64,000 bases of DNA from assembly GCF_035609205.1 (NCBI RefSeq), contig NZ_CP141184.1:744001-808000 (forward strand), given 5' to 3'. The stretch is from Hymenobacter sp. GOD-10R. Lineage in GTDB: Bacteria; Bacteroidota; Bacteroidia; Cytophagales; Hymenobacteraceae. Below the pieces are notes generated by a model. That model had not been told where the DNA came from. It made no database searches and saw only the letters and a list, made by a program, of their open reading frames with translations. Shown here piece after piece: positions 10,413-18,937 of the stretch. Position 1 is the first letter of the stretch. Each line of letters starts with the position of its first letter. A program made the translations under genes and the position numbers.

Positions 10413-10456
10413 AAAACTACTCCGTCTCTAACGGAGGAGTACCTGTTTGGTGAAGG

Positions 10457-10464
10457 CAAATGTA
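10457..10464 (-). promoter_or_regulatory. TAnnTTTG -7 box upstream of the SAM riboswitch
   Basis: TACATTTG on the minus strand, about 45 bases before the riboswitch. This is the best candidate promoter for the metY-metX transcript. Confidence 0.6.
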
Positions 10465-10561
10465 CAGCTGGTTTTCAATAATGCAAGCGAACGAGAAAAA
10501 AATGTTGATTTTTTCTCGGCGATATGCTTAGTTGGAAATCAGCAGAAATAGCTTGGGTCAA

Positions 10562-10600
10562 CAAAAAAAGACGCCGCACCAAAATGGTACGGCGTCTTTC
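10562..10600 (-). terminator. Terminator after the LysM gene
   Basis: Stem AAAGACGCCG(T)ACC with GGT(G)CGGCGTCTTT followed by a T run on the minus strand. The same hairpin lies just upstream of the met promoter and separates the two units. Confidence 0.8.
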
Positions 10601-10627
10601 TACCTTTTTGCGCAAAAAAGGCATGAA

Positions 10628-10921
10628 CTAGAGTTGGGGGAGTGTAAGCACTTGGCCTACCTCGATATGATCAGGGTTAGCGCCGATGATAGCCTTGTTC
10701 GCATCATAAATCTGATGCCATTTGCTAGCGTCGCCGTAATGGTTTTTAGCAATTTTCGAGAGAGAATCGCCGCTTACAATAGTGTAAGAGGTGCCTTGAG
10801 CGGCGGTAGTCGTAGCTGGTTGAGCCGCGTTGCCGAAGAAATCTGTGGCGCCGGCTGCAGGCTTCTCAGCTGGCTGAACTGGCTTCTCTTCGCCTTTGTT
10901 CAAAAAATCAAATAGTCCCAT
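10628..10921 (-). CDS. Small LysM-domain protein
   Basis: 97 residues. The N-terminus MGLFDFLNKGEEKP is followed by a Pro/Ala/Thr-rich linker, then one LysM domain (YTIVSGDSLSKIAKNHYGDASKWHQIYDAN to the end). LysM binds N-acetylglucosamine polymers such as peptidoglycan. There is no signal peptide. The layout resembles the C-terminal half of the E. coli Kbp/YgaU family, which has BON plus LysM and is cytoplasmic; here the BON part is missing. It appears to be a single gene with its own terminator. Confidence 0.85.
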   Translation of the reverse strand: MGLFDFLNKGEEKPVQPAEKPAAGATDFFGNAAQPATTTAAQGTSYTIVSGDSLSKIAKNHYGDASKWHQIYDANKAIIGANPDHIEVGQVLTLPQL

Positions 10922-11119
10922 GGTGTAGGCCGGTTTAGGGTAAGGGGAAAGGCAGCTGGACTGTAATAGAGCCAGTTATAGCCTTGTTGGGGAATATTAC
11001 GCGAGCCTAGCAATTAAGTTGCTGCAAGATAAACGGCTGAGGACCATCATTAACCCTAGGCGGTCTTCATCGTATGAAGCCCATCTGCGTAGCTGTTTGC
11101 AACTGGCAGTTGCGTGTCA

Positions 11120-11149
11120 TTTGTACCCTTTTCTCTCTCCCTAACTTTA
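11120..11149 (+). promoter_or_regulatory. Promoter of the lipocalin-like lipoprotein gene
   Basis: TTTG at 11120-11123 and TAACTTTA at 11142-11149, 18 bases apart, match the Bacteroidota -33/-7 pair with one mismatch in the -7 box. The ATG follows 14 bases later. Confidence 0.5.
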
Positions 11150-11162
11150 TCCCCTAATCCGC

Positions 11163-11576
11163 ATGAAAACCATGTCATCTCCCTTGCGCTACTTAGCTAG
11201 CCTGCTGATGCTCGTATCGCTGTTTACTTTTAGCTGTAAGCAGGAAAACAAAGTAGGCGAAACCAACCTGCTCTACGGTACTGAAAGCAAAGTTTGGAAA
11301 ACCGACAAGGAAACGAATGCCACTGGCGAAAAGGTGGATCAAACCAGCGCCGATAAGAAGACAGAGCTGCGTTTCTACGCCAACGGCAACTTCAACATGA
11401 CCTCGCCTGCGCAGTCGATGCAAGGCAAGTACACCTTCGACCAGGCTGGTAAGAAAATCACGCTGACTCCTGATGGTGCACCGAACTCACTGGCTTTCGA
11501 CGTGGTAAACCTAACCAAAGACGAAATCACGCTGAAAGCTCCTGACGGTTCGCAAATGATGCTCGAAGCCGACTAA
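11163..11576 (+). CDS. Lipocalin-like lipoprotein of unknown function
   Basis: 137 residues. The signal sequence ends at LVSLFTFSC, giving a lipid-modified Cys near residue 25. The remainder is a small beta-rich domain: KVWKTDKETNATGEKVDQT, then ELRFYANGNFNMTSP, GKYTFDQAGKKITLTPDG and LTKDEITLKAPDGS. This strand pattern matches the lipocalin-like/DUF4923-type lipoproteins common in Bacteroidota. No ligand or enzyme residues are evident. It has its own promoter and terminator and is likely a monocistronic outer-membrane lipoprotein. Confidence 0.8.
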   Translation: MKTMSSPLRYLASLLMLVSLFTFSCKQENKVGETNLLYGTESKVWKTDKETNATGEKVDQTSADKKTELRFYANGNFNMTSPAQSMQGKYTFDQAGKKITLTPDGAPNSLAFDVVNLTKDEITLKAPDGSQMMLEAD

Positions 11577-11610
11577 GCTAGCGCCGCACCGCCAAATTTT
11601 GAACAACAGC

Positions 11611-11647
11611 AAAAAAGCCTTCTTGCAGCATGCAGGAAGGCTTTTTT
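11611..11647 (+). terminator. Rho-independent terminator after the lipocalin-like gene
   Basis: AAAAAAGCCTTC with GAAGGCTTTTTT around a TGCA-containing loop; strong and bidirectional. Confidence 0.85.
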
Positions 11648-11730
11648 GTGCTCATGGCTGTGGCTGAGCTAGCCTAGGTAATTACCGCTTCAGCTCAAAC
11701 GATGCCGATTTAGGCCAGTTGAATTAAAAC

Positions 11731-12291
11731 CTACCTAGCCCTCGACAACGGCATGAAGCGCGAAGATTCGGTGCAGGACATCGGCAAGCTGCTCGACTGG
11801 ATTGCCACCCAGCCAGACCTCGACCCTAGCCGCGTGGCCGTGTATGGCGGCAGCTATGGCGGCTACATGGTGCTGGCCTGTATGACGCATTTCAACGACC
11901 GGCTCCGCGCCGGCATCGATGTCGTAGGCATTTCCAACTTCGTCACTTTTTGCAAAACACGTCGCCCTACCGCCAAGACTTGCGCCGGGCCGAGTACGGC
12001 GATGAACGCCAGCCTGCCATGCGCGCCTTCTTCGAGAAAACGGCTCCGCTCAACAACGTGCAGAAGATTACCAAGCCCATGATGATCGTGCAAGGTCACA
12101 ACGACCCGCGCGTGCCCTACACCGAAGCCGAGCAGATGCTAGCTGCCCTCAAGAAAAATGGCAACGATGCTTGGTTCATGATGGCCAAAGATGAAGGCCA
12201 CGGCTTCCGCAAAAAGAGCAACCGTGATTACCAATCGGCGGCTATGTCGGAATTCATTCAGCAATATGTGGTCAGCCCGCCGCTAAAGTAA
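11731..12291 (+). pseudogene. Truncated, frameshifted S9 prolyl-oligopeptidase fragment
   Basis: Only the C-terminal ~185 residues of an S9 peptidase remain: YLALDNGMKREDSVQDIGKLLDW, nucleophile GGSYGGYM, Asp in GHNDPRVPYTEAEQ and His in DEGHGF. The beta-propeller and signal peptide are gone. Frame is lost near 11948, where one T appears missing: GISNFVTF should continue LQNTSPYRQDLRRAEYGDER, which is found in another frame. Homology begins abruptly at about 11731 with no start codon or promoter. All three catalytic residues survive, so the decay looks fairly recent, but no functional protein can be made. Confidence 0.88.
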
Positions 12292-12307
12292 GCTAGGTGC
12301 TGAGCTT

Positions 12308-12355
12308 CATACAAGAACGTCGTGCTACGACCAGCGCAGCACGACGTTCTTGTAT
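12308..12355. terminator. Long perfect palindrome after the S9 remnant
   Basis: CATACAAGAACGTCGTGCT pairs with AGCACGACGTTCTTGTATG over 19 bp. It lacks a T-tract. It shares the arm AGAACGTC(A/G)TGC with the hairpin after cysS, suggesting a repeat family placed at gene ends. Confidence 0.65.
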
Positions 12356-12383
12356 GGATCAAGATGATAAGTTGTCAGAGAAT

Positions 12384-13454
12384 TTACTCTGCTGCTGGAG
12401 TCGTTGGGCGGCTGAAAACCCGGGCTACCCAGCGGGGGAGAAAGACGGCACCTAGCACCAAGTACAGGTAGTAGGTCACGATGCGGTAGAACAGAATGAC
12501 GAAGTTGGTCATGGTGGCCGTGCCGATAAAGCGGCCGAAGAAGAGCGGAAAAGCTCCTTCAGCAATGCCTGCACCGCCGGGGGTAATGGCTACCAGCAGC
12601 ACAATTTTATACACCATGTTGCGGCTAAAAATGACCCAAAACTCCCCGAAGTTGATCGGAATGAAGGCCGCAATGATGCAACCGATAACCAAGTAGCGCG
12701 CCGTCCAGACGAAGGCCGTTGCTAGTGCTGTCCGAATCCAATAACCGGCCTTGTTGCCGCGGAGCTGCGCAGAAGCCGCTACCATTTCTTGGCCATGCTT
12801 GTAAGCGCTAGGCCGCCACCGGCGCAGCAATCGGAATGAAAACAGCCGTACCAAAAGCCGCTTCATGGCTGTTGGGTTGATAAATAGCGCGTAGACCATG
12901 GCAAACGCATACAGCGTTACCGACACATAGCTTACAATAAACGCCACGCGGATGGAGGCGGCAAAAGCGCCTTTCAAGGTTTCCGGAAACAACCCTTCTC
13001 CGGCCCAAAGCACCACGATTGGCACGGCAATGACGTAGTAAATGTTGTCCAGCAGCGCCGTAACCATCACGTAGGCCAAGGACTTACCTAGGGTAATACC
13101 TTCCTTATTTAGAATAAACGGCGCTACCGAGGTGCCACCCGCCGCCGAAGGCAGCACGCAGGAGGCAAATTCCCAGATCATAATCACATCGAGACTCTGG
13201 CGCCAGCTTAGTACTCGCTCTGATATTTCCCGAATGCGGTAAATGTATCCTAGGTCGCGAGCCATGAGCACGGCGAACGTGATGACTAGCCATTGCTCCT
13301 TGGCATTGCGCAAAGGGGCTAGGTCGCCGGGTTGGTAGCTGCGCCAAAACATGAAGCCAACAACCCCGATGCCGATGAGCACCGGCAGAATAATGCGCGA
13401 GGGTTTGAGCTTATCGAGTAGCTGTTGATCCTGACTTTGTTGGGTAAGGGGCAT
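12384..13454 (-). CDS. Flippase-like / lysylphosphatidylglycerol synthase transmembrane-domain protein
   Basis: 356 residues from the ATG at 13454 (MPLTQQSQDQQ). About eight membrane segments, with the family's typical EFASCVLPSAAGGTSVAPFIL and TPGGAGIAEGAFPLFF motifs. This is the LPG_synthase_TM (UPF0104, YbhN/AglD-like) family, which includes the flippase half of MprF; the soluble aminoacyl-transferase half is not present. A role in lipid or lipid-linked sugar flipping is inferred from the family only. The longer frame from 13658 is rejected because a -7 box lies at 13472-13479, 18 bases before this ATG. It is divergent from dxs. Confidence 0.82.
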   Translation of the reverse strand: MPLTQQSQDQQLLDKLKPSRIILPVLIGIGVVGFMFWRSYQPGDLAPLRNAKEQWLVITFAVLMARDLGYIYRIREISERVLSWRQSLDVIMIWEFASCVLPSAAGGTSVAPFILNKEGITLGKSLAYVMVTALLDNIYYVIAVPIVVLWAGEGLFPETLKGAFAASIRVAFIVSYVSVTLYAFAMVYALFINPTAMKRLLVRLFSFRLLRRWRPSAYKHGQEMVAASAQLRGNKAGYWIRTALATAFVWTARYLVIGCIIAAFIPINFGEFWVIFSRNMVYKIVLLVAITPGGAGIAEGAFPLFFGRFIGTATMTNFVILFYRIVTYYLYLVLGAVFLPRWVARVFSRPTTPAAE

Positions 13455-13471
13455 AGGCGTGGGGTGATAAG

Positions 13472-13479
13472 CAAAAGTA
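13472..13479 (-). promoter_or_regulatory. TAnnTTTG -7 box of the flippase-like gene
   Basis: TACTTTTG on the minus strand, 17 bases before the ATG at 13454; it decides the start of that gene. Confidence 0.6.
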
Positions 13480-13630
13480 CGTAGTACAGGCGGAGCCGGC
13501 TGTGAATTCGTTGTTATGGTTGCAGAAAGCGAAAGCGATGCGAAGCCGTGGCGTAGTCCTTGTACAGGCGTTAGGGTAAAACCAAGATGGTTGTGTAACA
13601 AACACAACAACCGGTCAAGCAGAAAACCCG

Positions 13631-13638
13631 TAACTTTG
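13631..13638 (+). promoter_or_regulatory. TAnnTTTG -7 box of dxs
   Basis: TAACTTTG, giving a 5' leader of roughly 85-90 bases before the dxs ATG. Confidence 0.5.
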
Positions 13639-13731
13639 ACCATTGTACGTGTCAGCATACCCCCGTAGTCTCAACATTTTAGCCTCGACGTCTGTTGCTC
13701 ACAGTTCTCTACTCTCTGTTCCCTTCTCACG

Positions 13732-15672
13732 ATGATTGTCGAACCTGGTGAATTGCTGGCGGCTATAAACTCGCCCGATGATCTTAAGAAACTCAGTGAA
13801 GATCAGCTGGTACAGCTAAGCCAAGAACTCCGACAATTTATTATTGATTCCGTTTCGATTTACGGTGGCCACTTCGGCGCTTCGCTCGGTGTAGTGGAGC
13901 TGACGGTGGCCCTGCACTATATCTTCAACACGCCCTACGACCAGCTCGTGTGGGACGTGGGCCACCAAGCGTACGGCCATAAAATCCTGACCGGACGGCG
14001 CGACCGTTTTCCGACTAATCGGCGCTACAACGGTATGTCGGGCTTCCCGAAGCGGAGCGAGAGTGAGTATGATGCATTCGGCGTCGGCCACAGCAGCACC
14101 AGCATTGGCGCGGCCCTCGGTATGGCGGTGGCATCCGAATATAAAGGCGAGAACGACCGGCAGCACATTGCCGTAATTGGCGACGGTGCCATGACGGCCG
14201 GTATGGCCTTCGAAGCCCTAAACCACGCGGGCGTCACAAACTCCAATCTGCTGGTTATTCTTAACGATAACTGCATGAGCATCGACCCCAACGTGGGCGC
14301 GCTCAAGGAGTATCTAACCGACATTACTACCTCGCGTACTTATAACAAAGTGCGCGACGAGCTGTGGAACGTGCTTGGCAAGCTGAGCAAGTTTGGCCCA
14401 AATCCGCAGCACATAGCCCGCAAGGTGGAAACCGCCATGAAGGCTACTTTGATGAAACAAAGTAACCTCTTTGAGGCGCTGAAATTCCGCTACTTCGGTC
14501 CAGTTGATGGACACGATGTAAACCACTTGGTGACTATCCTACGCGACTTGCGCAGCATTCCCGGTCCCAAGCTCCTGCACTGCGTGACGGTGAAAGGCAA
14601 AGGCTACGCCTTAGCCGAGAAAGATCAGACGCTGTGGCACGCCCCCGGCTTGTTCGATAAGATTACGGGCGAGATCTACAAAAAGCACCACGACAAGCCT
14701 CAGCCGCCGAAGTACCAGGATGTGTTCGGACATACCCTTGTGGAGCTAGCTAAGCAAAACGCCAAGATCATGGGTGTGACGCCGGCCATGCCGTCGGGCT
14801 CCTCGCTGAACATCATGATGGAGGCCATGCCCGATCGTGCTTTCGACGTGGGCATTGCCGAGCAGCACGCTGTGGTATTCTCAGCCGGCCTAGCTACGCA
14901 AGGCTTGGTGCCGTTCTGCAACATCTACTCCTCGTTTATGCAGCGGGCCTACGACCAAGTGGTACACGACGTTGCGCTGCAAAACTTGAACGTGGTGTTC
15001 TGCCTCGACCGAGCTGGTTTTGCCGGTGCCGACGGTCCCACGCACCACGGCGCCTACGATATTGCTTTTATGCGCTGCATCCCGAACATGGTGGTATCGG
15101 CCCCCATGAACGAGAGCGAGCTGCGCAACCTTATGTACACGGCCCAACTGCCCGATGCTGGTCCGTTTAGCATTCGCTACCCACGTGGCGAAGGGGTGAT
15201 GCCCGAGTGGCGCACGCCATTCAAGAAAATCACCGTTGGCACTGGGCGTGTAATCCGCGAAGGTGAAGGCGTAGCGATTTTGAGCTTCGGCCACATCGGC
15301 AACTACGCTGTGCGCGCCACGAACCAGCTTTTAGCCGAAGGCCTAGAGCCCGGCCACTTTGATATGCGCTTCGCTAAGCCGCTTGATGAGGAGATGCTGC
15401 ACGATATCCTAAACCGCTACAAAGCTGTTGTGACGGTAGAAGACGGCTGCTTGCAAGGAGGTTTCGGCTCGGCCGTGCTGGAGTTTATGGCCGACCACGG
15501 CTATAGCGTGCTCGTGAAGCGTCTCGGCATTCCGGACCGCGTGGTGGAGCATGGCACTCAAGATGAGCTCTACAAAGAATGTGGCTTCGATGCCGCAGGT
15601 ATTGCTACCGCTGTGCGCGAACTGACCGGCAAGGTAGCCGCGCAGATTGGCATTGAGACGGTGATTTTGTAG
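13732..15672 (+). CDS. dxs: 1-Deoxy-D-xylulose-5-phosphate synthase
   Basis: 646 residues, full length. It condenses pyruvate and glyceraldehyde-3-phosphate with thiamine diphosphate, the entry step of the MEP isoprenoid pathway. Visible are GHFGASLGVVELTVALHY, the TPP-binding GDGAMTAGMAFEALNHAG with the downstream NDN, the catalytic-Glu block DVGIAEQHAVVFSAGLA, DRAGFAGADGPTHHG and the C-terminal VEDGCLQGGFGSAVLEF. All transketolase-type domains are intact. It is monocistronic, with a promoter about 95 bases upstream and a strong terminator after the stop. Confidence 0.97.
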   Translation: MIVEPGELLAAINSPDDLKKLSEDQLVQLSQELRQFIIDSVSIYGGHFGASLGVVELTVALHYIFNTPYDQLVWDVGHQAYGHKILTGRRDRFPTNRRYNGMSGFPKRSESEYDAFGVGHSSTSIGAALGMAVASEYKGENDRQHIAVIGDGAMTAGMAFEALNHAGVTNSNLLVILNDNCMSIDPNVGALKEYLTDITTSRTYNKVRDELWNVLGKLSKFGPNPQHIARKVETAMKATLMKQSNLFEALKFRYFGPVDGHDVNHLVTILRDLRSIPGPKLLHCVTVKGKGYALAEKDQTLWHAPGLFDKITGEIYKKHHDKPQPPKYQDVFGHTLVELAKQNAKIMGVTPAMPSGSSLNIMMEAMPDRAFDVGIAEQHAVVFSAGLATQGLVPFCNIYSSFMQRAYDQVVHDVALQNLNVVFCLDRAGFAGADGPTHHGAYDIAFMRCIPNMVVSAPMNESELRNLMYTAQLPDAGPFSIRYPRGEGVMPEWRTPFKKITVGTGRVIREGEGVAILSFGHIGNYAVRATNQLLAEGLEPGHFDMRFAKPLDEEMLHDILNRYKAVVTVEDGCLQGGFGSAVLEFMADHGYSVLVKRLGIPDRVVEHGTQDELYKECGFDAAGIATAVRELTGKVAAQIGIETVIL

Positions 15673-15695
15673 CGAAAAGCTAGGGTATTTAGAAA

Positions 15696-15737
15696 TAAAA
15701 AAGCCCCGTTGGATTTTGGTCCGGCGGGGCTTTTTTG
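15696..15737 (+). terminator. Rho-independent terminator after dxs
   Basis: AAAAAAGCCCCG with CGGGGCTTTTTT around a TTGGATTTTGGTC loop; bidirectional between dxs and the convergent SRPBCC gene. Confidence 0.88.
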
Positions 15738-15756
15738 TATTGTCTTTAACAAGTCC

Positions 15757-16746
15757 TTAGTTAGTAGCCAACACGGAGGCTGCCTCACATCGATGTTTGA
15801 TAACAGTTAAAATTCGACGTTGAATTTCGCTCATCACGTAGTCAGTCCATAATCCAGCATACGGATTGAGCCGTGTGCTGAGCCGTTGTTGACTGTACAA
15901 GATGAGGCGAGTACGAGTAGGACTCAGCTGTTTCAGCTCGTAAGTGCCGCGCAGTACATCAAAAAAGCGTCCTCCAACTGTCACGTGCTCATCGAAGGTT
16001 GTGGGAGGAATAGTAGCAGTATTAGGCGTAATGCTGAACGAAATGCGTTCCTGTGGCTCCCAGACGTCTACAGTTTCGATAAACTCAACGCCTCGTTCAA
16101 AAGTAGCATGGCGTACACCACCTATTCCTTCGTGCGTTAAAGTAGCTTCAACGGGACGCGGGAAGCCAATTCTGTCTATTAAGCTAGGTCCTAGATCATG
16201 TGCCTGAATAGCAGGAACACGGATGATATGGTGCCATACCACCGTAGCTGGTGCTTGGATAACTATGGTATTTTCGACTCGTCGTAAACTAGTAGGAGCA
16301 ATGAACTGGCTTTCAACGGGAGCTAATAAAAACGGCAGAAGTGCAAAAGCTACTAAGGTGTAACTCTTCGTCTCATCAGTTTTGTCCTGGGTCATCACCA
16401 CATAAATTGTTGCACCGATCCAGGAGGTAAATAGAAAAACTGGGAAGATGATCAGCACGCAAATCATTCCTTCTAAGTGAAAGAGCAAAGCGGTAGCTAA
16501 GAATAGCAGAACTGTAAGAAAGGGAGCCCACACAGTCCGCCAGGATCTAGTAGCAGTAGCAGGCGTGAAATGGGCTGTCGTAGCACCAAGTGCGGCCGGA
16601 ACGAGTACTAGAAAGCAGAGCATCAATAAGCCGCCTGCTTCATGGAATAAGTCGCTAGCAAAGACGAAACGGCCCAACAGCGCTAGAAGTAAACCAGCTG
16701 CACCCGCAATAAAATAGTGCGAATACTCACGTTTTATAAAAGACAT
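15757..16746 (-). CDS. Membrane protein with C-terminal SRPBCC (START-like) domain
   Basis: 329 residues from the ATG at 16746 (MSFIKREYSHYF); an in-frame ATG 24 bases upstream is less likely. Residues 1-160 contain four or five hydrophobic segments. Residues from about 170 look like an SRPBCC/polyketide-cyclase-like fold: NTIVIQAPATVVWHHIIRVP, a VEFIETVDVWEPQERISFSI strand pair, GTYELKQLSPTRTRLILYSQQ and a long C-terminal helix. This domain binds hydrophobic ligands in a cavity; the ligand is unknown. It is lower in GC than its neighbours by eye. Confidence 0.75.
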   Translation of the reverse strand: MSFIKREYSHYFIAGAAGLLLALLGRFVFASDLFHEAGGLLMLCFLVLVPAALGATTAHFTPATATRSWRTVWAPFLTVLLFLATALLFHLEGMICVLIIFPVFLFTSWIGATIYVVMTQDKTDETKSYTLVAFALLPFLLAPVESQFIAPTSLRRVENTIVIQAPATVVWHHIIRVPAIQAHDLGPSLIDRIGFPRPVEATLTHEGIGGVRHATFERGVEFIETVDVWEPQERISFSITPNTATIPPTTFDEHVTVGGRFFDVLRGTYELKQLSPTRTRLILYSQQRLSTRLNPYAGLWTDYVMSEIQRRILTVIKHRCEAASVLATN

Positions 16747-16872
16747 TGTAGCAACAGTAATAAGAAGCAACCTACGTAAAGCTGCACAATCATACCAATT
16801 TGATCTGTGCGTTTGGGCGACATCTTACTAGCTATATTCTTCTCTTATTCTGTTATTGTCAAAAGTTAGCTC

Positions 16873-18789
16873 CTACGGCAGCACCGTAAGCGTGCCTTTA
16901 TATTTGCGGCCGTCGGTGTAGGTGATGAGGTAGTAGTACACGCCGGAGCTGCCAATGCCACTCCAGCGGAAAGTACGTTCAGGTGAGCGGTACACCTCGT
17001 TGCCCCAGCGTGAGAAAATCTTGATGCCAGCGAAGCGCACGTCGCAGAAGTCGGCAGGCAGGCTCGGGATGGTGAACACATCGTTGAGGCCGTCGCCGTT
17101 GGGCGTAATGACGTTGGGGGGCAGAAAGCTGAGGGTATCGGTGGCGGGTACTACTTCAAACTGTACGGTGCGGCTGTAGGCTAGCTTTTCGCAAGACGAC
17201 GTTTCCTGGAGCTGAAAAACGACCGTTAAGGTTTCTGCTACTTGAGCGGCGTCGCAGGTGGCTTGCCACTGGAAAAGGCCGTTGGCGGTGCCGTTGCCGT
17301 TTTGCGCGGTGAAACTCATGCCCATAGCAGCTAGGTCGAACCCCTGGCCTTGGGCGCTGAGCACTAACGGGTTCTTATCGGCGTCAGTACCCGTGAGGGT
17401 GGCGGTGTAGGTGCTGCCCAGCGGAACCCGAACCGGAACGATTGCCCCCGTGGCGCTGACCGTTTGAAAGCTGGTGGTCAGTACGGCGGGGATGTTTGGC
17501 AGCGGCTCGGCCATGAAAGCTAAGCGCACGGTGTCACGCTTGGGCAGGCTGCACCCGTTATCGGCTACGACGAGGTCGAGCAGATAGACTTTCTTTTTGG
17601 TGTCGAAACACTCGGGGAAGCAGAGTGTGGCCGTGAGCGTGTCGGGGGAGCCAGCGGCGCGCACGGTGCCACTGGTGGCGGTGGTGAAGCTAGGTCCGGT
17701 AGCGGCGCTGGTGAAGTTGACCGGTACGGCCGACACAGTTAATCGAGAATTGGCATCGGCGTCGGTGTAGCGCAAGCGGATGCAGTGGTCGCTGCCAGGC
17801 TTGATCTTCAGGGTGTCGTGGGCCGGATTGTACGCGCGAGCGCCGGTAGCGGCGGTAAAGAGCTGCAAGCTAGGTGCCGTGTTCTGCGGGCAGTTGAGGA
17901 CGTAAATCTGGAAGTCGCGTCGCGTCTCGCCGATCTTCACGCCCTTACGGTATTCCGAGCAGCGCACCCCGAACACAAACAAGCCGAGCTGCGAAGGCCG
18001 TACGGTGAGGCGACCTGTGTGGGCATCGATACCGAGAGTAGGGTTCCCCGGAATTTGGTTTTGGGTGCCCAAGCCGGTGGTCCAGGTAACCGTGGTGTAC
18101 GGCGCGCCTTCCGGGGTGGGCGCGGGGTCGAGGCTGGAAGAGTGGCCGTTCAGGGGCGTCACCATGTCATATACCAGCGAGTCGCCATCAGCATCTTGGC
18201 CTCCAAAATCGTAGTAAAACAGCTCGCTGCGGCAGGCATAGTCACCGAGGGGCGGGAAGATGCGCGGCGTGGAGTCAACAAACGACTGCCCATTGCGCAC
18301 GACGGCCGGAAACTCCAGGTAAAACGTCTGGGCGGCCGTGAGCGGCGACACGATGTTGCTAATGGTTTGATTGCGGCAGCAGCGTTCGACGGCCGCGTAG
18401 TAGCCGGCCGTGCTCGTATACGTAGCCGCGGGCAGCGTAACATCGGCGCTGTATACAATCTTGCGCGTGCTAAGGCTCGAAACGGTGCAGGCTGGATTGG
18501 TGTACTGCACGGGCGTTCGACTCAGGCGCTGCAACACCACTAGCGCCATGCGGCGGTTGGTGGCCTTATCGAAAATACCGGCGGTCAACGTCAAGTCTTC
18601 CGCATCCGGATTCCCATTGATGACGTCGAAGTACAGGTTCAGGCTCAGCGTGTAGGTGCTGCCTGACTTGTACTGCAGCTCCATTTCGCCACCCACAATG
18701 TGCGTGGCGCGCGCCGACGAAATGCTGCTGGCTAGCAGCAAAAGGATAAGGCAGAAACAGGAAAACGGCTTTTGGAACAACTTCACCAT
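16873..18789 (-). CDS. Secreted T9SS type B (gliding-motility C-terminal domain) protein
   Basis: 638 residues. A signal peptide (LILLLLASSISSARA) is followed by HIVGGEMELQYKSGSTYTLSLNLYFD, the usual opening of this Bacteroidota family. Long beta-rich Ig/cadherin-like repeats follow, with DFGGQDADGDSLVYDMVTP and IDAHTGRLTVRPSQ (cadherin-like calcium signatures). The C-terminus carries the T9SS type B sorting domain: PNVITPNGDGLNDVFTIP, IFSRWGNEVY, and WSGIGSSGVYYYLITYTDGRKYKGTLTVLP. The protein should be exported and retained at the cell surface as an adhesin or structural protein; no enzyme domain is visible. Confidence 0.9.
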   Translation of the reverse strand: MVKLFQKPFSCFCLILLLLASSISSARATHIVGGEMELQYKSGSTYTLSLNLYFDVINGNPDAEDLTLTAGIFDKATNRRMALVVLQRLSRTPVQYTNPACTVSSLSTRKIVYSADVTLPAATYTSTAGYYAAVERCCRNQTISNIVSPLTAAQTFYLEFPAVVRNGQSFVDSTPRIFPPLGDYACRSELFYYDFGGQDADGDSLVYDMVTPLNGHSSSLDPAPTPEGAPYTTVTWTTGLGTQNQIPGNPTLGIDAHTGRLTVRPSQLGLFVFGVRCSEYRKGVKIGETRRDFQIYVLNCPQNTAPSLQLFTAATGARAYNPAHDTLKIKPGSDHCIRLRYTDADANSRLTVSAVPVNFTSAATGPSFTTATSGTVRAAGSPDTLTATLCFPECFDTKKKVYLLDLVVADNGCSLPKRDTVRLAFMAEPLPNIPAVLTTSFQTVSATGAIVPVRVPLGSTYTATLTGTDADKNPLVLSAQGQGFDLAAMGMSFTAQNGNGTANGLFQWQATCDAAQVAETLTVVFQLQETSSCEKLAYSRTVQFEVVPATDTLSFLPPNVITPNGDGLNDVFTIPSLPADFCDVRFAGIKIFSRWGNEVYRSPERTFRWSGIGSSGVYYYLITYTDGRKYKGTLTVLP

Positions 18790-18835
18790 AGCAGACCGGG
18801 CGGGCGCCGTAAGCGTAAATCAAGCGTAAGGTGTG

Positions 18836-18876
18836 GAAAAATCGAGAATTCCCGACTGGCACAACCAGTCGGGAAT
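18836..18876 (-). terminator. Terminator between the small lipoprotein and the T9SS protein gene
   Basis: On the minus strand GATTCCCGACTGG pairs with CCAGTCGGGAATTC around TTGTG, followed by TCGATTTTTCC. Confidence 0.75.
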
Positions 18877-18890
18877 CAAACAAAGCATAC

Positions 18891-18922
18891 GACCTAGGCT
18901 ATAGGTGTGCTGAGCCTAGGTC
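18891..18922. repeat. Inverted repeat with CCTAGG cores
   Basis: GACCTAGGCT and AGCCTAGGTC are perfect 10-bp complements separated by 12 bases. Each arm holds the palindrome CCTAGG. It may be an operator or a second hairpin in the same intergenic gap. Confidence 0.5.
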
Positions 18923-18937
18923 GCACGAGTCGCCGCA

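Noticed and set aside
10532..10915. A 127-residue plus-strand frame
   Set aside because: Antisense to the LysM gene and includes its terminator.
13455..13658. Longer start of the flippase-like protein
   Set aside because: A -7 box at 13472-13479 falls inside that extension.
17785..18543. A 252-residue open frame on the plus strand
   Set aside because: It lies wholly antisense to the T9SS type B protein gene, which has signal peptide and sorting-domain evidence; the composition is that of a shadow frame.
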